From Sphaeroforma sirkka (lineage: Eukaryota; Opisthokonta; Ichthyosporea; Ichthyophonida), in NCBI GenBank assembly GCA_001586965.3, contig LUCW03002048.1, positions 1 through 63,585 of the forward strand: DNA of 63,585 nt, read 5' to 3'. Each line of letters opens with the position of its first letter. The stretch's first letter is position 1. The position numbers and the translations under genes are program-made. The notes under the pieces were generated by a model, which had not been told where the DNA came from, made no database searches, and saw only the letters and a program-made list of their open reading frames with translations. Below are positions 33,701-44,650 of the stretch, in pieces.

Positions 33701-35950
33701 CCCATTGCCCGACGCAGATGTGTTCATGTGTATAGATACAAACGTACAAATGTAACTATGAACTGCAAATGTGTTCATGTCTATAGATACAAATGTACAA
33801 ATGCAACTATAAACTGCAAATGTAACTATGCGCCGTATATGTATATAGACACAAATGTACAAATGTAGCTATGGACTGCAATAGATACAAATGTACAAAT
33901 GTAGCTATGAACTGCAATAGATATATATGTACAAATGTAACTATGAACTGCAAATGTATCTATGCACCGTATATGTATATAACACAAATATACAAATGTA
34001 ACTATGAACTGCAAATGTATCTATGTACCGTACATGTATATAGACACAAATGTACAAATGAAGCTATGAACTGCAATAGATACAAATGTACAAATGTAGC
34101 TATGAACTGCAATAGATACATATGTACAAATGTAACTATGAACTGCAATAGATACAGATGTACAAATGTAACTATGAACTGCAAATGTATCTTTGCACCG
34201 TATATGTATATAACACAAATATACAAATGTAACTATGAACTGCAAATGTATCTATGTACCGTATATGTATATAGACACAAATGTACAAATGTAGCTATGG
34301 ACTGCAATAGATACAAATGTACAAATGTAGCTATGAACTGCAATAGATATATATGTACAAATGTAACTATGAACTGCAAATGTATCTATGCACCGTATAT
34401 GTATATAACACAAATATACAAATGTAACTATGAACTGCAAATGTATCTATGTACCGTACATGTATATAGACACAAATGTACAAATGTAGCTATGAACTGC
34501 AATAGATACAAATGTACAAATGTAGCTATGAACTGCAATAGATACATATGTACAAATGTAACTATGAACTGCAATAGATACAAATATACAAATGTAACTG
34601 TGAACTGCAATAGATACAAATGTACAAATGTAGCTATGAACTGCAATAGATACATATGTACAAATGTAACTATGAACTGCAATAGATACAAATGTACAAA
34701 TGTAACTATGTAACTATGAACTGCAATAGATACAAATGTACAAATGTAACTATGAACTGCAATAGATACATATGTACAAATGTAACTATGAACTGCAATA
34801 GAAACAAATGTACAAATGTAACTATGAATTGTATATGTATCTACCGATGAGGAATACGCTATCAGCATAGATATACAATATTGCGCGTTCATATATATAG
34901 CGCTATATATAGCACACTGGGGATGTGGCCATAATCCAATGCCCTGTATGTGTTCATCGGCATACTTTCATACATGATTCCATGTCTAATGTCAAACGCC
35001 ACCCCCACCCCATCCTGAGAGGGGAATATACAATTTATGCGGCAATATATTACTGAATATCCGATTTATGCGCCTATATATTACTGAATATCAAATATAT
35101 GCGCCAATATATTACTTTGCGCCGAATTCGTCTTGTGGTTTCATTAGTTTCGAGACAGCCTGATTTAGAATCAAAGCACCGGAATCGGGTCATAGTCCGT
35201 TGAACCTCTGCATGCTTCTTTTGGTTTTATAATCATCGTCTTGTGTACCTGCCTACAAATGCGGTGATATATCGTTCTTGGGATGTATCGCACCCATTTT
35301 TTTTTTTTTGGTTTTTTTTTCAATCTAAAACCTAATTGCTACCGTATTTTACTTCTTAAACATGCTCTATTGCTTTGGTAGAACGCTTAGTGTACTTTTG
35401 GACACACCTGCACTATACAACGGAAGCCTTATTCTCGGATTCTATATTGCCTAGTTACTGAATTTTGTTTTGACTCGTACTCCGTATCTAGCTGTCGACA
35501 CATTGAAATGAAATGACCCGGGTTTGTTGATATCTTTGTCTGAATTACTAAATTGATCAACCATGTGCTCGAGAGTGTACTTCGAGATGGAGCTGCGTAC
35601 GGTGATTTGGCCAACGCGAGCTGTTCATATCTTAGTGTGTGCGAGTATTGGATGGCGAATGTGAGTTGGACACAGCATCAAACCCTCTCTACTGACAGGA
35701 CATGCAGATAGTACTGCCTTATACAAACAGCCACTACATTGCTCGGCTTCATCGTATCTAATTTTCTCTGATTCACTTCGGCCTACGACTGACCAGTGTA
35801 TCCTAATCATTCGTACCATACAGAGGAGTGAGCTCGGGCCGCATATACGACCAGGAAGGTAATATGAAAGTACACGTCACACAAGAAATTCTTATCCGGT
35901 ACAAACCAGGCACAGAATACCCGAAGTTCGACAAAACGTTACAATGGTAA
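26949..35950 (+). CDS. ACOT8-like: Acyl-CoA thioesterase, ACOT8/TesB family
   Basis: Exons seen: 26949-27403 or 27407, 29884-29985, 30421-30516, 31267-31366, 32353-32511, 33510-33669, 35824-35950. Phases agree from exon 29884 on. Matches to ACOT8/TesB, in order: [48 protein letters not shown] with [25 protein letters not shown], holding the catalytic Asp of the family; and HVTQEILIR, holding the catalytic Gln. The family hydrolyses acyl-CoA to free fatty acid and CoA with two hot-dog folds. About 110 residues precede the first hot-dog, with an Arg/Ser/Thr-rich start that could be a mitochondrial presequence. The C-terminus ends LQW, not a peroxisomal SKL-type signal. The segment expected between exon 1 and 29884 (an HS.H.YF..AG motif, about 15 residues) was not found. 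A poly(A) signal AATAAA lies at 35968-35973. Confidence 0.9.
27475..28425. repeat. Microsatellite cluster in thioesterase intron 1
   Basis: Nearly 950 bp of interleaved (AT)n, (ATGT)n and (GT)n tracts. Several Tyr/Ile/Met/Cys open frames on both strands are artefacts of the repeat. Confidence 0.95.
28426..29883. other. Thioesterase intron 1, non-microsatellite part
   Basis: This should contain the missing exon, but I could not identify one. Two tandem duplications are present: a roughly 70-bp one at 29150-29287 (shared attgactcatctta) and a roughly 105-bp one at 29333-29500 (shared gcacgcatactttct and ccaggaaatgctt). Confidence 0.6.
29970..30022 (+). repeat. Duplicated 5' splice site of thioesterase exon 29884-29985
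   Basis: The exon end gttctacatctgcag is followed by GTATTG at the true donor. The same words recur 25 bp later followed by GTAACG, and in a third decayed form (ttttacatctgcgtg) at about 30017. The second copy is a candidate alternative donor. Confidence 0.85.
30183..30420 (+). repeat. 86-bp tandem repeat x2.7 ending at a 3' splice site
   Basis: Units carry ctacgagggactgatgtc and ggccatttcctaccaa. The third unit is cut short and runs directly into the acceptor of the exon starting at 30421. Confidence 0.85.
30517..30651 (+). repeat. 27-bp repeat x5, each unit starting with a donor sequence
   Basis: The intron that begins at 30517 opens with five copies of a 27-bp unit, each starting gtatgtgggatat. 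All five therefore offer GTATGT, an ideal 5' splice site. The period is a multiple of three and the units contain no stop in the exon frame, so use of a later donor would add 9-residue repeats to the protein. Confidence 0.9.
31342..31585 (+). repeat. 68-bp repeat x4 carrying exon end plus donor
   Basis: Each unit holds the last 25 bases of the exon 31267-31366 (ccctctagatactcgtatag) followed by GTATGT or GTATAC, then 35-40 bases with TTTAGGG-like words. The first unit contains the real donor at 31367. Later units start at about 31410, 31479 and 31552 with progressive divergence. Confidence 0.9.
31790..32352 (+). repeat. 37- to 45-bp repeat x15 carrying an acceptor sequence
   Basis: About 15 diverged units contain ccatacccacag followed by gttt or attt. 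The last unit supplies the actual 3' splice site of the exon starting at 32353 (ccatacccacag then GTTTAG). Each unit therefore carries a copy of the acceptor and the first exon bases. The spacer alternates between short (cacactctcccg) and longer forms. Confidence 0.9.
32530..33240. repeat. Degenerate tandem repeats in thioesterase intron 5
   Basis: A 36-bp unit with tggttgtgatagtatgtctg occurs three times at 32550-32650 and decays into catggttgtt-containing copies up to 32950. A second, 70-bp unit with aacatatctaaacaaatgat occurs three times at 33028-33235. Confidence 0.85.
33385..33420 (+). repeat. Short TTTAGGG telomere-like patch
   Basis: After a T-run the sequence reads agggtttagggtttg, two telomere-like units, about 90 bp upstream of the exon 33510-33669. 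Confidence 0.6.
33715..34835. repeat. 36-bp minisatellite with higher-order structure
   Basis: More than 1.1 kb of intron between the last two thioesterase exons is built of a 36-bp unit (aactgcaatagatacaaatg plus a 16-bp remainder) mixed with longer variants containing caccgtatatgtatataa. The long variants recur at about 33965, 34195 and 34390, so blocks of several units were duplicated together. Because 36 is divisible by three, long open frames arise on both strands; I do not regard them as genes. Confidence 0.95.
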
Positions 35951-36169
35951 AAACCTAAGAAATAGCTAATAAAGCAAGCGGAGGTGTCGACAACAGACGT
36001 GTGCTGGTCGGCCTGACATGTCGAGTTGCTTGAGTGTGTATCGTATAGCCAGTCGAAGCTATGAATTGGCTGAGTTCTGTTGGGCTATATAAAATTTTGT
36101 TTATATATATCTATATATATATACTTGTATATGTATTTCTGTATGTACGTGTATATATTTATATATATA

Positions 36170-36236
<67 letters not shown>

Positions 36237-36271
36237 TATATATGCATACAGCGTGTTTGTGTTGTGTGATA

Positions 36272-36349
<78 letters not shown>

Positions 36350-36399
36350 TGTGTCTGTGCTTCTGTGTATGTGTGTGTGTGTGTGTGAATGCTTGTATA

Positions 36400-36452
<53 letters not shown>

Positions 36453-37193
36453 ATTGTAGGGTGAATAAAATGAGTGGAGAAATATATTTAATCTACAAAC
36501 TTGCAAAGAACGGATAGACGACCTTATTGTTTTTAGTGTAAATGTATTAGACTAAAGGAATGCACAGCGATGAGTGTGCGAAAGCACTCAACAGGATGGC
36601 ACAGACAACAATTTCTGACCCAGCTTTTGTGTATATAGTTGGATCCATTTTTGTGTATATACTTTATTGCGAACGTATGTTATATATTGAACATTGGCAA
36701 TTATTCGGTATGTATAAATTGAATCATACTGATATAGACAAAACAGTTCATCGCTTGTATTCATGCTTCTTCCCAGTTGCATTCATGTGACTAACATTGA
36801 GATACGGACGCAAATACAAATGGAACCTGTAATGTCGTGCAGTTGACTAGTAGGACAACTCAGACATGCAGCGCTAGTACCAATTCTTTTGTAAACATTG
36901 CTAAAAAAGGCGTACAGAGCTCCAAACTGCATTTAAATATCCACTCTGAGCGATTTTGGTCGATCGCGCGTGTATAGCTCAAATATGGCGCTGTGCATTG
37001 GCAGCACTCGTCCGTTTATCTACGTCGCCTGTCACTCATGGTGTCTGCACTCTCCAGTACCATATCGGTCATCATGATATCCTCCGACAGCATGGCACCC
37101 CCGGAGATCACAACTTTCTCCGATGCCTTTGGCGTATCAGGCATAGGCTCGGCTGGATACAATTCTACGACCACATCGGTGACTGTAGCCTCT
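35951..37193. other. Thioesterase 3' flank and microsatellites
   Basis: Poly(A) signal at 35968-35973, then (AT)n, (GT)n blocks at 36100-36450. A short open frame at 36560-36790 shows no recognisable features. The right end is the 3' flank of the minus-strand secreted protein gene. Confidence 0.6.
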
Positions 37194-37907
37194 TCACTTG
37201 CCTACAACCTCTTCACTCGCGATAACCTCTGCACTTGCCATGACCTCTTCACTTATCATAACCTCTTCACTTATCGTAGCCTCTTCACTTATCACAGTCT
37301 CTTCACTCGCCGTAACCTGTTCACTTATCATAACCTCTTCACTCGCCGTAACCTCATCACTCGCCGTAGCCTCTTCACTCGCCATAGCCTCTTCGCTCGC
37401 CATCACCATAGGTTTGCTTAGAATTGGCTGGGCGTCACTACCGATACCGTCTTCTATTTGATCTGCTTCTCCAGCACCTTCAGGACAGCTTCCAACAACA
37501 TAAATATCGTCTATTGGAGATGGAACTATTACGCAATCACCCAATCGGTAGTTCTCAGGTAAAAAGACAAAGGGTGTAACGCAGCCTTCGTCTAGAAAGA
37601 TAATGACATCATATCCAGTCCCGGTATATACAACAGTCGTGTAGAAGGGAATCTCCAATGGCGGTGCTGCAGGCACTGTGAAGCAAGTATCTCCAATAGG
37701 GACATCAATCATAAACGTTGGTTGTACCGCATCATTACCACAAGACCTGATAAACACCCAGCAATCAAAGTGCACTGTACCAGACGCGCATCGTTGGGCT
37801 TGACGCCGACTGATGGAGTATGCGAATGTTGATGATCCAGCTAGAGCGATGGCAGCAATTGAACAGGTGACCAAATTTTTCGGGCTGTAGAGGTTAGATA
37901 TTGACAT
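37194..37907 (-). CDS. Secreted Cys-containing protein with acidic repeat tail
   Basis: A single frame encodes 237 residues. Residues 10-30 (LVTCSIAAIALAGSSTFAYS) are a signal peptide, followed by SRRQ, a possible dibasic cleavage point. Residues 35-155 form a domain with about seven Cys residues (CASGTVHFDCW, SCGND, DTCF, EGCVTPF, GDCVIV, GSCPEG). The last 70 residues are an acidic tail of about eleven six-residue repeats of the type ASEEVM or ISEEAT, encoded by an 18-bp minisatellite. It has a related copy at 44651-45437 on the other strand with the same signal peptide and domain but a different tail. Family unknown; likely extracellular or cell wall, by inference. Confidence 0.75.
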   Translation of the reverse strand: MSISNLYSPKNLVTCSIAAIALAGSSTFAYSISRRQAQRCASGTVHFDCWVFIRSCGNDAVQPTFMIDVPIGDTCFTVPAAPPLEIPFYTTVVYTGTGYDVIIFLDEGCVTPFVFLPENYRLGDCVIVPSPIDDIYVVGSCPEGAGEADQIEDGIGSDAQPILSKPMVMASEEAMASEEATASDEVTASEEVMISEQVTASEETVISEEATISEEVMISEEVMASAEVIASEEVVGK

Positions 37908-39852
37908 GACTTGAATTTCGAGGAGTAAGTACCGTTTGTAAAGTTATGACCCGGTGCTTTATGGAAGTTCCAGCAGTTGCGGATTGTTCAACATATTTAT
38001 GTATCCATTCGTGACGCTCATGATGGTTCTTTGCATAAATATCATAGCCTTTTTTAAATTTATAGACATAAATATTTACAAGTATTTATTTCTTTTTTTA
38101 CTATTTTCTAGAAAAAGTGGTACCCGAAATACACGTCCGTTTTTAATAGACTGTTGGCCTTTAGGTATGAAAGGACTTTTACAATGTTTGTATAACAGAT
38201 AACGCTTACATACGTGTGGCTAGATTGACCCAGTTCAGGTACAAAATGGAATACTACACAACTTTTGAACCAATAGTCCGATCGGGATGTGATCAAGAAT
38301 ACGTTCATTACTCGTCAATACGAAAACTTTGTCATCTTACCGCCAATAAGATTTGATTTTTAAGGTACCTCTAGGCTCTGGGTCTACGCTCATGTACGTT
38401 TTGCCTATATGCGATAATCTTTAAATGTAAACGCAAAAAGTTTCGTTTTTCAAAAGAGTTTTAAAGTATATCGGGGCAAATCGACCATGAAAAGTTTCCA
38501 AATTTGCACCTGAGAAATTGACCTTCTTTAATGAAAAGGCGATTTGAATTTGTCACTACTGACACAAAGTGAAAAATAGGACAATTCGTGACAGATAGGC
38601 CGCCTCAAAAGATGTACCTATTTGTAAAGCCATAGGACTATATTTAGGATAAGCTTTGAACGTAAACGCTTTGTTTTTTTGTTTTCGCGTTTTAACGGGA
38701 AACGTTATGAGGTTAGCTCTGGGTCAAGTGTGAAGTGTCAACCTCCAAAGCCAATTTTTATAAATATACTAAATATAGCCCCCACACCGACCCCTAACCC
38801 CATACCAAAATGCAATTTGTATGATAGTGAATTCACAAATAATTTTTTTATAGACTTCTGAAAAACCCCAATTCATTTTTAGAACAAATTTTCAAAACCG
38901 TTTCCTAGCATATATTTATCGTATACAATCAAATTTGCCACATGCTTTTCACATATGCACACACGCTTCCAAGTTCACTAAATACATCTTGTGCTCGCGT
39001 ATGGAGTCGCAGAATAACAATTTGTTGTGCAGATTATTGTACTGATGATATTGGCCGTGAAAATCTCGGGCGCCGGGTTCCGCATAGGCGCAGAAATTAG
39101 TTTGAAGTGTAGATAAAGCGATTGGGATGATGTATTGGCAGAACCACGAAGGAAAAGATGGGCGGTGAATACGCTAAAAACCTGTTTCTATTCGACAAAC
39201 ATATACGTAAAGAGTTCTTTAACGGTGGTCTTAATCCATCCAAATTCAGTAACCATGACTAGAGAACAACACGATGCGCACATGGCTAGTCAACGACACG
39301 AGCAGGAGACTGACCAATTGCAGTACGAGGTAGAAGTGTGTCCTTTTAAGAGACAGTATACAAAAAGTTTGCGTTGTGCATTTGAATGATCGATCACGAC
39401 GATCGCGAAACGAGATTCTACAGTAGAAAGCATGCATACAAAGCGATAATACAAACACTCAGAGAACAACTAGTATCTGCAGAGGCTGAACTAGCAATGA
39501 AGGACATGAAAGTAAACGTATAGAAAGATACACGACGTCGGTTAGTAGACAAATACGTTAAGGTTCCACATGAGTCAGAACGGTCTGTTCTATAAATAGA
39601 TTTTCAGAGGTCTAATACTCGCTGGTATTTGTTGTATGCATTTATAAATATTTATTAGGCGTATATATTTACGTGTGGCACTGACTCTGGTAAATAATAC
39701 ATAATACCAAGACTGTGATTTCTAAAAATCTATTTGGTCTTTTTCTATTATAAAAATATGCATAGCCTCCTAAAAAGAATGTATTTATTTACAATTTATA
39801 TAGGAGGCTATGAAATATGTATGTTTTTAAAAAGAACAATTTAAATAAAATT

Positions 39853-39920
39853 GAGTCATGATTCCAAAAATTAATATTAGGTTTTTGCTTCAGGGACCAA
39901 GCCAGGGTTAGTATGTAGTG
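39853..39920 (+). repeat. Dispersed repeat, copy 2
   Basis: Begins gagtcatgattcc and ends ccagggttag, matching 7742-7830 in the same orientation. It is followed by the tandem arrangement at 39950-40400. Confidence 0.55.
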
Positions 39921-39954
39921 ACCTTTATGTATGTATTCAAATTTCAAAAAAAAT

Positions 39955-40400
39955 ACTCATCAACAGAATAACTGTTCCCGTATTCAGAGTATCAGACCCC
40001 GTTCAACAACTTTCGTGCGATAAATCATAAATAGCCCCCTGAAAATAGAACCGATAAATTTAATTTTGACCCCGAACTTGTGCATATGCCTCCTAAAATA
40101 AATTAAATAATTACAGGAGAGCGGAGGCTATGAGTATTTAACTGCCAGAGCGCTACTCACTGCTCATCAACAAAAATATATGTTCCCTGTATTCACTATT
40201 CAGACACCGTTCAACAAATTTCATGCGAAACGGAAATACTCATCAACAAAAATAACTGTTCCCTCATCCCTGTATTCACTATTCAGACCCTGTTCAACAA
40301 ATTTCGTGCGATAGATCATACATGGCTTCCTGAAAATAGCAGATAAATTAAATTTTGACTCTGAACTTGTGCATAGCTGCCTAAAAAGTAAAATAATTAC
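39955..40400 (+). repeat. Direct repeat of about 170-230 bp (2 full copies, 1 partial)
   Basis: Blocks with aataactgttccc, ttcaacaa(c/a)tttcgtgcgata and gaacttgtgcata occur at 39955-40130 and 40230-40400. A third partial copy (tatgttccctgtattcac) lies at 40170-40225. Confidence 0.8.
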
Positions 40401-41549
40401 AGCTACATAGTACATACTGACATATGACTAGTCCTACGACTACCCCCCAGCATGAGCAGCTGCAGAGACTACTCGAGAGTCGAGAGAGTCCACCACTGCC
40501 ACCACTGACCATCAGACACCAGGTGGCAGGAGGCCAGCTGCCAGGCCATCTACACACTTTAGGAGTAATATAGGAATTTCGGTTATTTGTACATTGTTTT
40601 GAAAACATCAATGTATACTCTTTTGACTTTTATGTGTTGCTCTTCTGTGTTTATTGTTTTTAAAGCAAATGTAACAAATATACCGCAGAGCAATAATATA
40701 ATTGGCCCAATATAAAAACTGAATGAAATGGTTCTATCTACGAGATGAGGTACATACTACAATAACTACATACATACTTCAGAAATTTAGTACTGATTTC
40801 TCATTTCTGACTCCTGGCCCGGAGTTCTCAGTTCGAGTTCTGAGTGACTTCTGAGTTCTGACTATCACCCTATTTAGATTTTAGAGTGTAGAGTTCTGAC
40901 TGTAGACTATTAATCTATTTTTAAATAGTCCATGGAGTAAAGACTAAAGAGACTAGACTGTTGTAGAGTGTATTTACATATGTCCTGTGACCACTGACCC
41001 CTGTACTAACCTCATAAAGTTAAAAGTTATAACTTTTATTCGTGTATATTTTTTACGTTAAAGGACACCCCTTATACCTATATAAGCCTTTCTCAAATTC
41101 TGTAGGTGCAATATTCAGGTCAGTGAGTATATATATTTTGTCCTGTTTATATATCCCAACTACCAAATGCCAACTACCAAGTGTCAGATTGAACATTTAT
41201 GATTAGCTCAAATTCATTACAGGCCCGAATTTTGAAATTTACAAGACACCTTTTCAATGCAAATTTTTAATTCATATATATTATTTTGTCCCAAATAAAC
41301 GTTATAACTTTTATATTCCAAAAAGTAGCAGTTAATGGTTTAACGTTTATACAGTGACCCCATAACTTTATGACATATGTGTAATTACTATTTAGACTCA
41401 GCCAAGAGAGAGCCCAAAACAGTAGTCAGAAATATCAAATATATTAGTTTTTTTTTTTTTTTGATATTTTTAATCGCAAATACCATGAATTGAACACGAA
41501 GAGAAAAGCTATGCACCTATAAATACATATGAACTACTAATAAGTAATA

Positions 41550-41785
41550 AGGCGGTTCGGATGCGCTACTTTGTTTTAGGATCCCCACTTCTCCCCCCCC
41601 TGGTTTTCCATACAGTGGTACAAGTACGCAAAACCATACTGTGGTCGCACTTGGTAACAATTCATGGAGGCCGGGTCCAGAAATAGGTCAGGTCGGATTT
41701 ATAATTTGTAAACCGCACCCCCCCCCCCTCCCTCAAATTTGGGGCCTAAATTAACCTAAAACAAAGTAGCACATCCGAATCGCCT
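41550..41785. mobile_element. MITE-like element with 31-bp terminal inverted repeats
   Basis: The left end aggcggttcggatgcgctac and the right end (complement of aagtagcacatccgaatcgcct) form an inverted repeat of about 31 bp with two mismatches, 236 bp apart overall. The interior has two C-runs (41595-41602 and 41719-41731) and no coding capacity. These traits fit a non-autonomous DNA transposon. A target-site duplication is ambiguous: the flanks are AT-rich, and a TA duplication of the mariner kind is possible. Confidence 0.75.
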
Positions 41786-43002
41786 ATTTTTTTAACTGTT
41801 CCCCGGAGGCCGAATCCTCGAATATCTATAAATATTTAAAAAAATTTCAATACTGTTTTTGACTTCGAAGTTTAGGATAGTGGATAGTGGATACGGACTT
41901 CACCTCATAACGTTTGGCGTCATGTATACAAAAGTGAACTTTTCAACGTTTACCGGATTATTTTTTAGCGTTGCAACGTATTTTGGTATATTTTGATCTC
42001 TATATTGTGACCTGAATAGTGTACCTTTATTGATCTTTTGGACTCAATTTTCATATCAGAATGTCTCTACAAGACAATATTCTGGTGTGTATATGCCTAT
42101 TGTCTGACCTAGAATATGGCCTTACAACTATAATCGGGATACGATAATGAAAGTATACGTTTGATTTTCAACGTTTAACGGATCATTTATATGTGTTGCA
42201 ACATATAACGATATGAGGTTAGAATTTATATATTTATACAGACTTCTGGATACAACTTATATTTACAAATAATGAAAAATGTTGTTGTTTTTTTAATAAT
42301 ACAATACGAAACAAAACAAAAAACAAATGTATGACTGTCGGTCGTCGGGCCGCCGCCGTCGGCTGATCGCTATCGGGGATATCTGGCTAATTTTTATTTT
42401 AACAAACAAAACGTTCATTTTCGATATTTATGTAAATATTTATATATGTACAAGGACATTATTTTTGTTTGTTTTTTTAAACAAAATAATTGTGTTTTTT
42501 TGAGAAGGTTACGAATTTATTTGATTTATTGATTTTATTGATCTGATTTATTGATTTTTTTATTTTACTCTCTACTCTCTCTCGAGTGAGAGTCTGAGAG
42601 ACCCTACAATAAAGCTTCAGGAGTCAGGAATGTTCTCAGAGGGTCACGGAAATATTTCTGGGGAGAAGGTCGCGGCAATTGGCCCACAGGCCACCGAAGT
42701 CACCAAGTACTCATGAGATGATGAGAGAGAACAGGTTACACCGTTATAGAATATTATATGTATTCTTTTTCAACTCTGTAGAATTAGTTGAATTCTATAA
42801 CTCCGGCTTGCGCGTCCAAGAGGTAAATTAGGAGATGGCTTTATAAATGTCCACCACATGAGCGAACAGCGTCACAAACACGAATGTTCTATCACAAGTC
42901 ACATCTTATAACCAAAGTTGGAAATCATTATTTGGAGAGGGTAATATACATATTTGAAACACATTAATATCAGTCTGTCACGAGCATACATCTATTAGCA
43001 GA
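41786..43002. other. AT-rich stretch, no gene seen
   Basis: Long T- and A-rich stretches with a short GC-rich island at 42330-42370. A near-palindromic purine/pyrimidine block (actctctactctctctcgag) lies at 42567-42600, resembling those at 25760 and 40465. No open frame is supported. Confidence 0.4.
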
Positions 43003-43353
43003 ATGTTAAGTCAAGGAGGGGATACCTGTATTGAACTCCATGGAGATTCTTTTAATCGACAACATGCCCAGAAATCTTGTCGAACCTTCACCGGTGCCCG
43101 AATCCGTGTAATATTTACAAATTCACCACTGCATCAAGAGTCGAGCGGCGATAATACAGATATCTATACACGAATGTTGCGGCAAAACTCTTCAGACTAC
43201 AGGATCAAGAAAAAAAATCGTCCGGTAGAAAAGTTGAGCGGTGCGGATGAATTTGCAGCTGTGACGGAAAAGAAGCAGGAAATTGACTCGACGTGCTTCT
43301 CGATAGGAAGATTTTTCAGCACGATACTGAGGAAAGTGAGGTTTGCACGTTAA
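43003..43353 (+). CDS. Hypothetical 116-residue basic protein
   Basis: One open frame with protein-like composition: polar N-terminus, a basic KKKNRP stretch near residue 70, and a C-terminal RFFSTILRKVRF amphipathic end. No homolog is recognised and no introns are needed. A second frame, 43343-43555, follows directly and is trailed by AATAAA at 43571-43576, so the two could be exons of one short transcript. Low certainty. Confidence 0.3.
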   Translation: MLSQGGDTCIELHGDSFNRQHAQKSCRTFTGARIRVIFTNSPLHQESSGDNTDIYTRMLRQNSSDYRIKKKNRPVEKLSGADEFAAVTEKKQEIDSTCFSIGRFFSTILRKVRFAR

Positions 43354-43814
43354 AATGAGCAAGGTGAGCTTTAAACATCAAAATGAGCTAAGTGAGGCAA
43401 TCTGGTCTGAAACATGCCAGAACTCTGTAACATTGGTAGTCCTATATCATGCAATACAAGCTGTCGATGACAATCTACTGTGTCCAAAAACAGTGTCGCC
43501 AGCAATGTTCTTTCTTAGGGAATCAATATTAAGCTTTAGCCTGCTATGGCACTAGTACGCCTAAACCGTCAATAAAATACACTATTTGCATATGAAACCC
43601 TTTCAATATATGTATGTCTATGTATATATGTATGTCTATGTATATATGTATGTATGTATGTATGCAAACATGTACATATGTAACATGTGTATACTTACAT
43701 ATATTTACGTATTGCATAATGTTAAATATGTTCCTATATTAATATAGAACAGGGAGTAGATCCAGATGGTCTTTTACATAGTTGTGTAATTGATTTGAAA
43801 ATCAATTAACACGT

Positions 43815-44213
43815 TCACTGGTTGTGTAGGCAACTTTCTTTTCCACTCCACGTTCTTTTCTCGTATAACTCAAACGTTCTCCCACCTACACCGCCTTTCA
43901 ATCTATATCGCCTGCAGTACCGTTTATCAGCAAAGAAAACAGTTTTTTCCACATTTTTCCAAACTAGGTGTCGTGTTTGGTCACCATTCACGCACCCACG
44001 CGTGGCTGCCTGTAAATAGATACCCTGTTGGTTTACATACTTATAACACATAGGCAGCGTACCATCAATAGAGCTAGGCCTTCTAGGTGGGAACATACCC
44101 TCATGGTTACTAACAGAGACGTATTCGTTCACGAACATCACAACAGCGCTTGCCTTGCAGTGACGGCAGTCAATAGTGAGCTGGGGAACTACACGCACAA
44201 AATACAACAGCAT
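43815..44213 (-). CDS. Hypothetical 132-residue protein or exon
   Basis: An uninterrupted minus-strand frame with balanced composition and six Cys residues (including LTIDCRHC, MCYKYVNQQG, ATRGC, DKRYC). The centre (VWKNVEKTVFFADKRYCRRY) looks like a folded-domain sequence rather than chance. No family is recognised, and start and end could be splice borders. It might be a transposon-derived exon. Confidence 0.35.
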   Translation of the reverse strand: MLLYFVRVVPQLTIDCRHCKASAVVMFVNEYVSVSNHEGMFPPRRPSSIDGTLPMCYKYVNQQGIYLQAATRGCVNGDQTRHLVWKNVEKTVFFADKRYCRRYRLKGGVGGRTFELYEKRTWSGKESCLHNQ

Positions 44214-44650
44214 CTACAACTGACTCTTGTTCTCTTTTAAACGTGGAATAATAGTAATAAATATGTAAAATCCGAAAGAACATTATTTTTATCAGGCGGG
44301 AGGCCATAGCGGCATAGCTTTTCTAAATTCAAATATATTGTGCCATTGTGGTAGCCAATGCATTTTGAGAATCGGTTACTTCTGATACGCTGCATATATT
44401 ATCAACAAAATGACTCATCCGGAACGCTTATTCGCTTGTTCTCTTATTCTGGTTCACGACCAATTAGATATATTAAGTACATTTGTAATATACACAGCAT
44501 CAACGCTCTGTAATATATTGTTTATTTCAGATGCATCTCCTTCTTGAGGCGGTCATCTATTTTACTTAGTCTCGGACTTACACCCATACAACATCACTTT
44601 CTGTACTCGGGGTTCAGGGTTTTTATATAAACGAATATATAACGCGCAGT

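Larger units (their letters stand above)
37908..41549. other. Gene-poor AT-rich region
   Basis: Only short open frames are seen. At 39280-39523 two adjacent frames (one with MTREQHDAHMASQRHEQE, one at 39386-39523 of 45 codons with a helical TLREQLVSAEAELAMKD) look like remnants of a coiled-coil protein, possibly one broken gene. The segment 39853-39920 is the second copy of the dispersed repeat near 7740. The rest shows no gene. Confidence 0.4.

Noticed and set aside
33871..34713. 280-codon open frame of 12-residue [13 protein letters not shown] repeats
   Set aside because: It is the translation of the 36-bp intronic minisatellite and is equally open on the other strand; it lies between two well-supported thioesterase exons.
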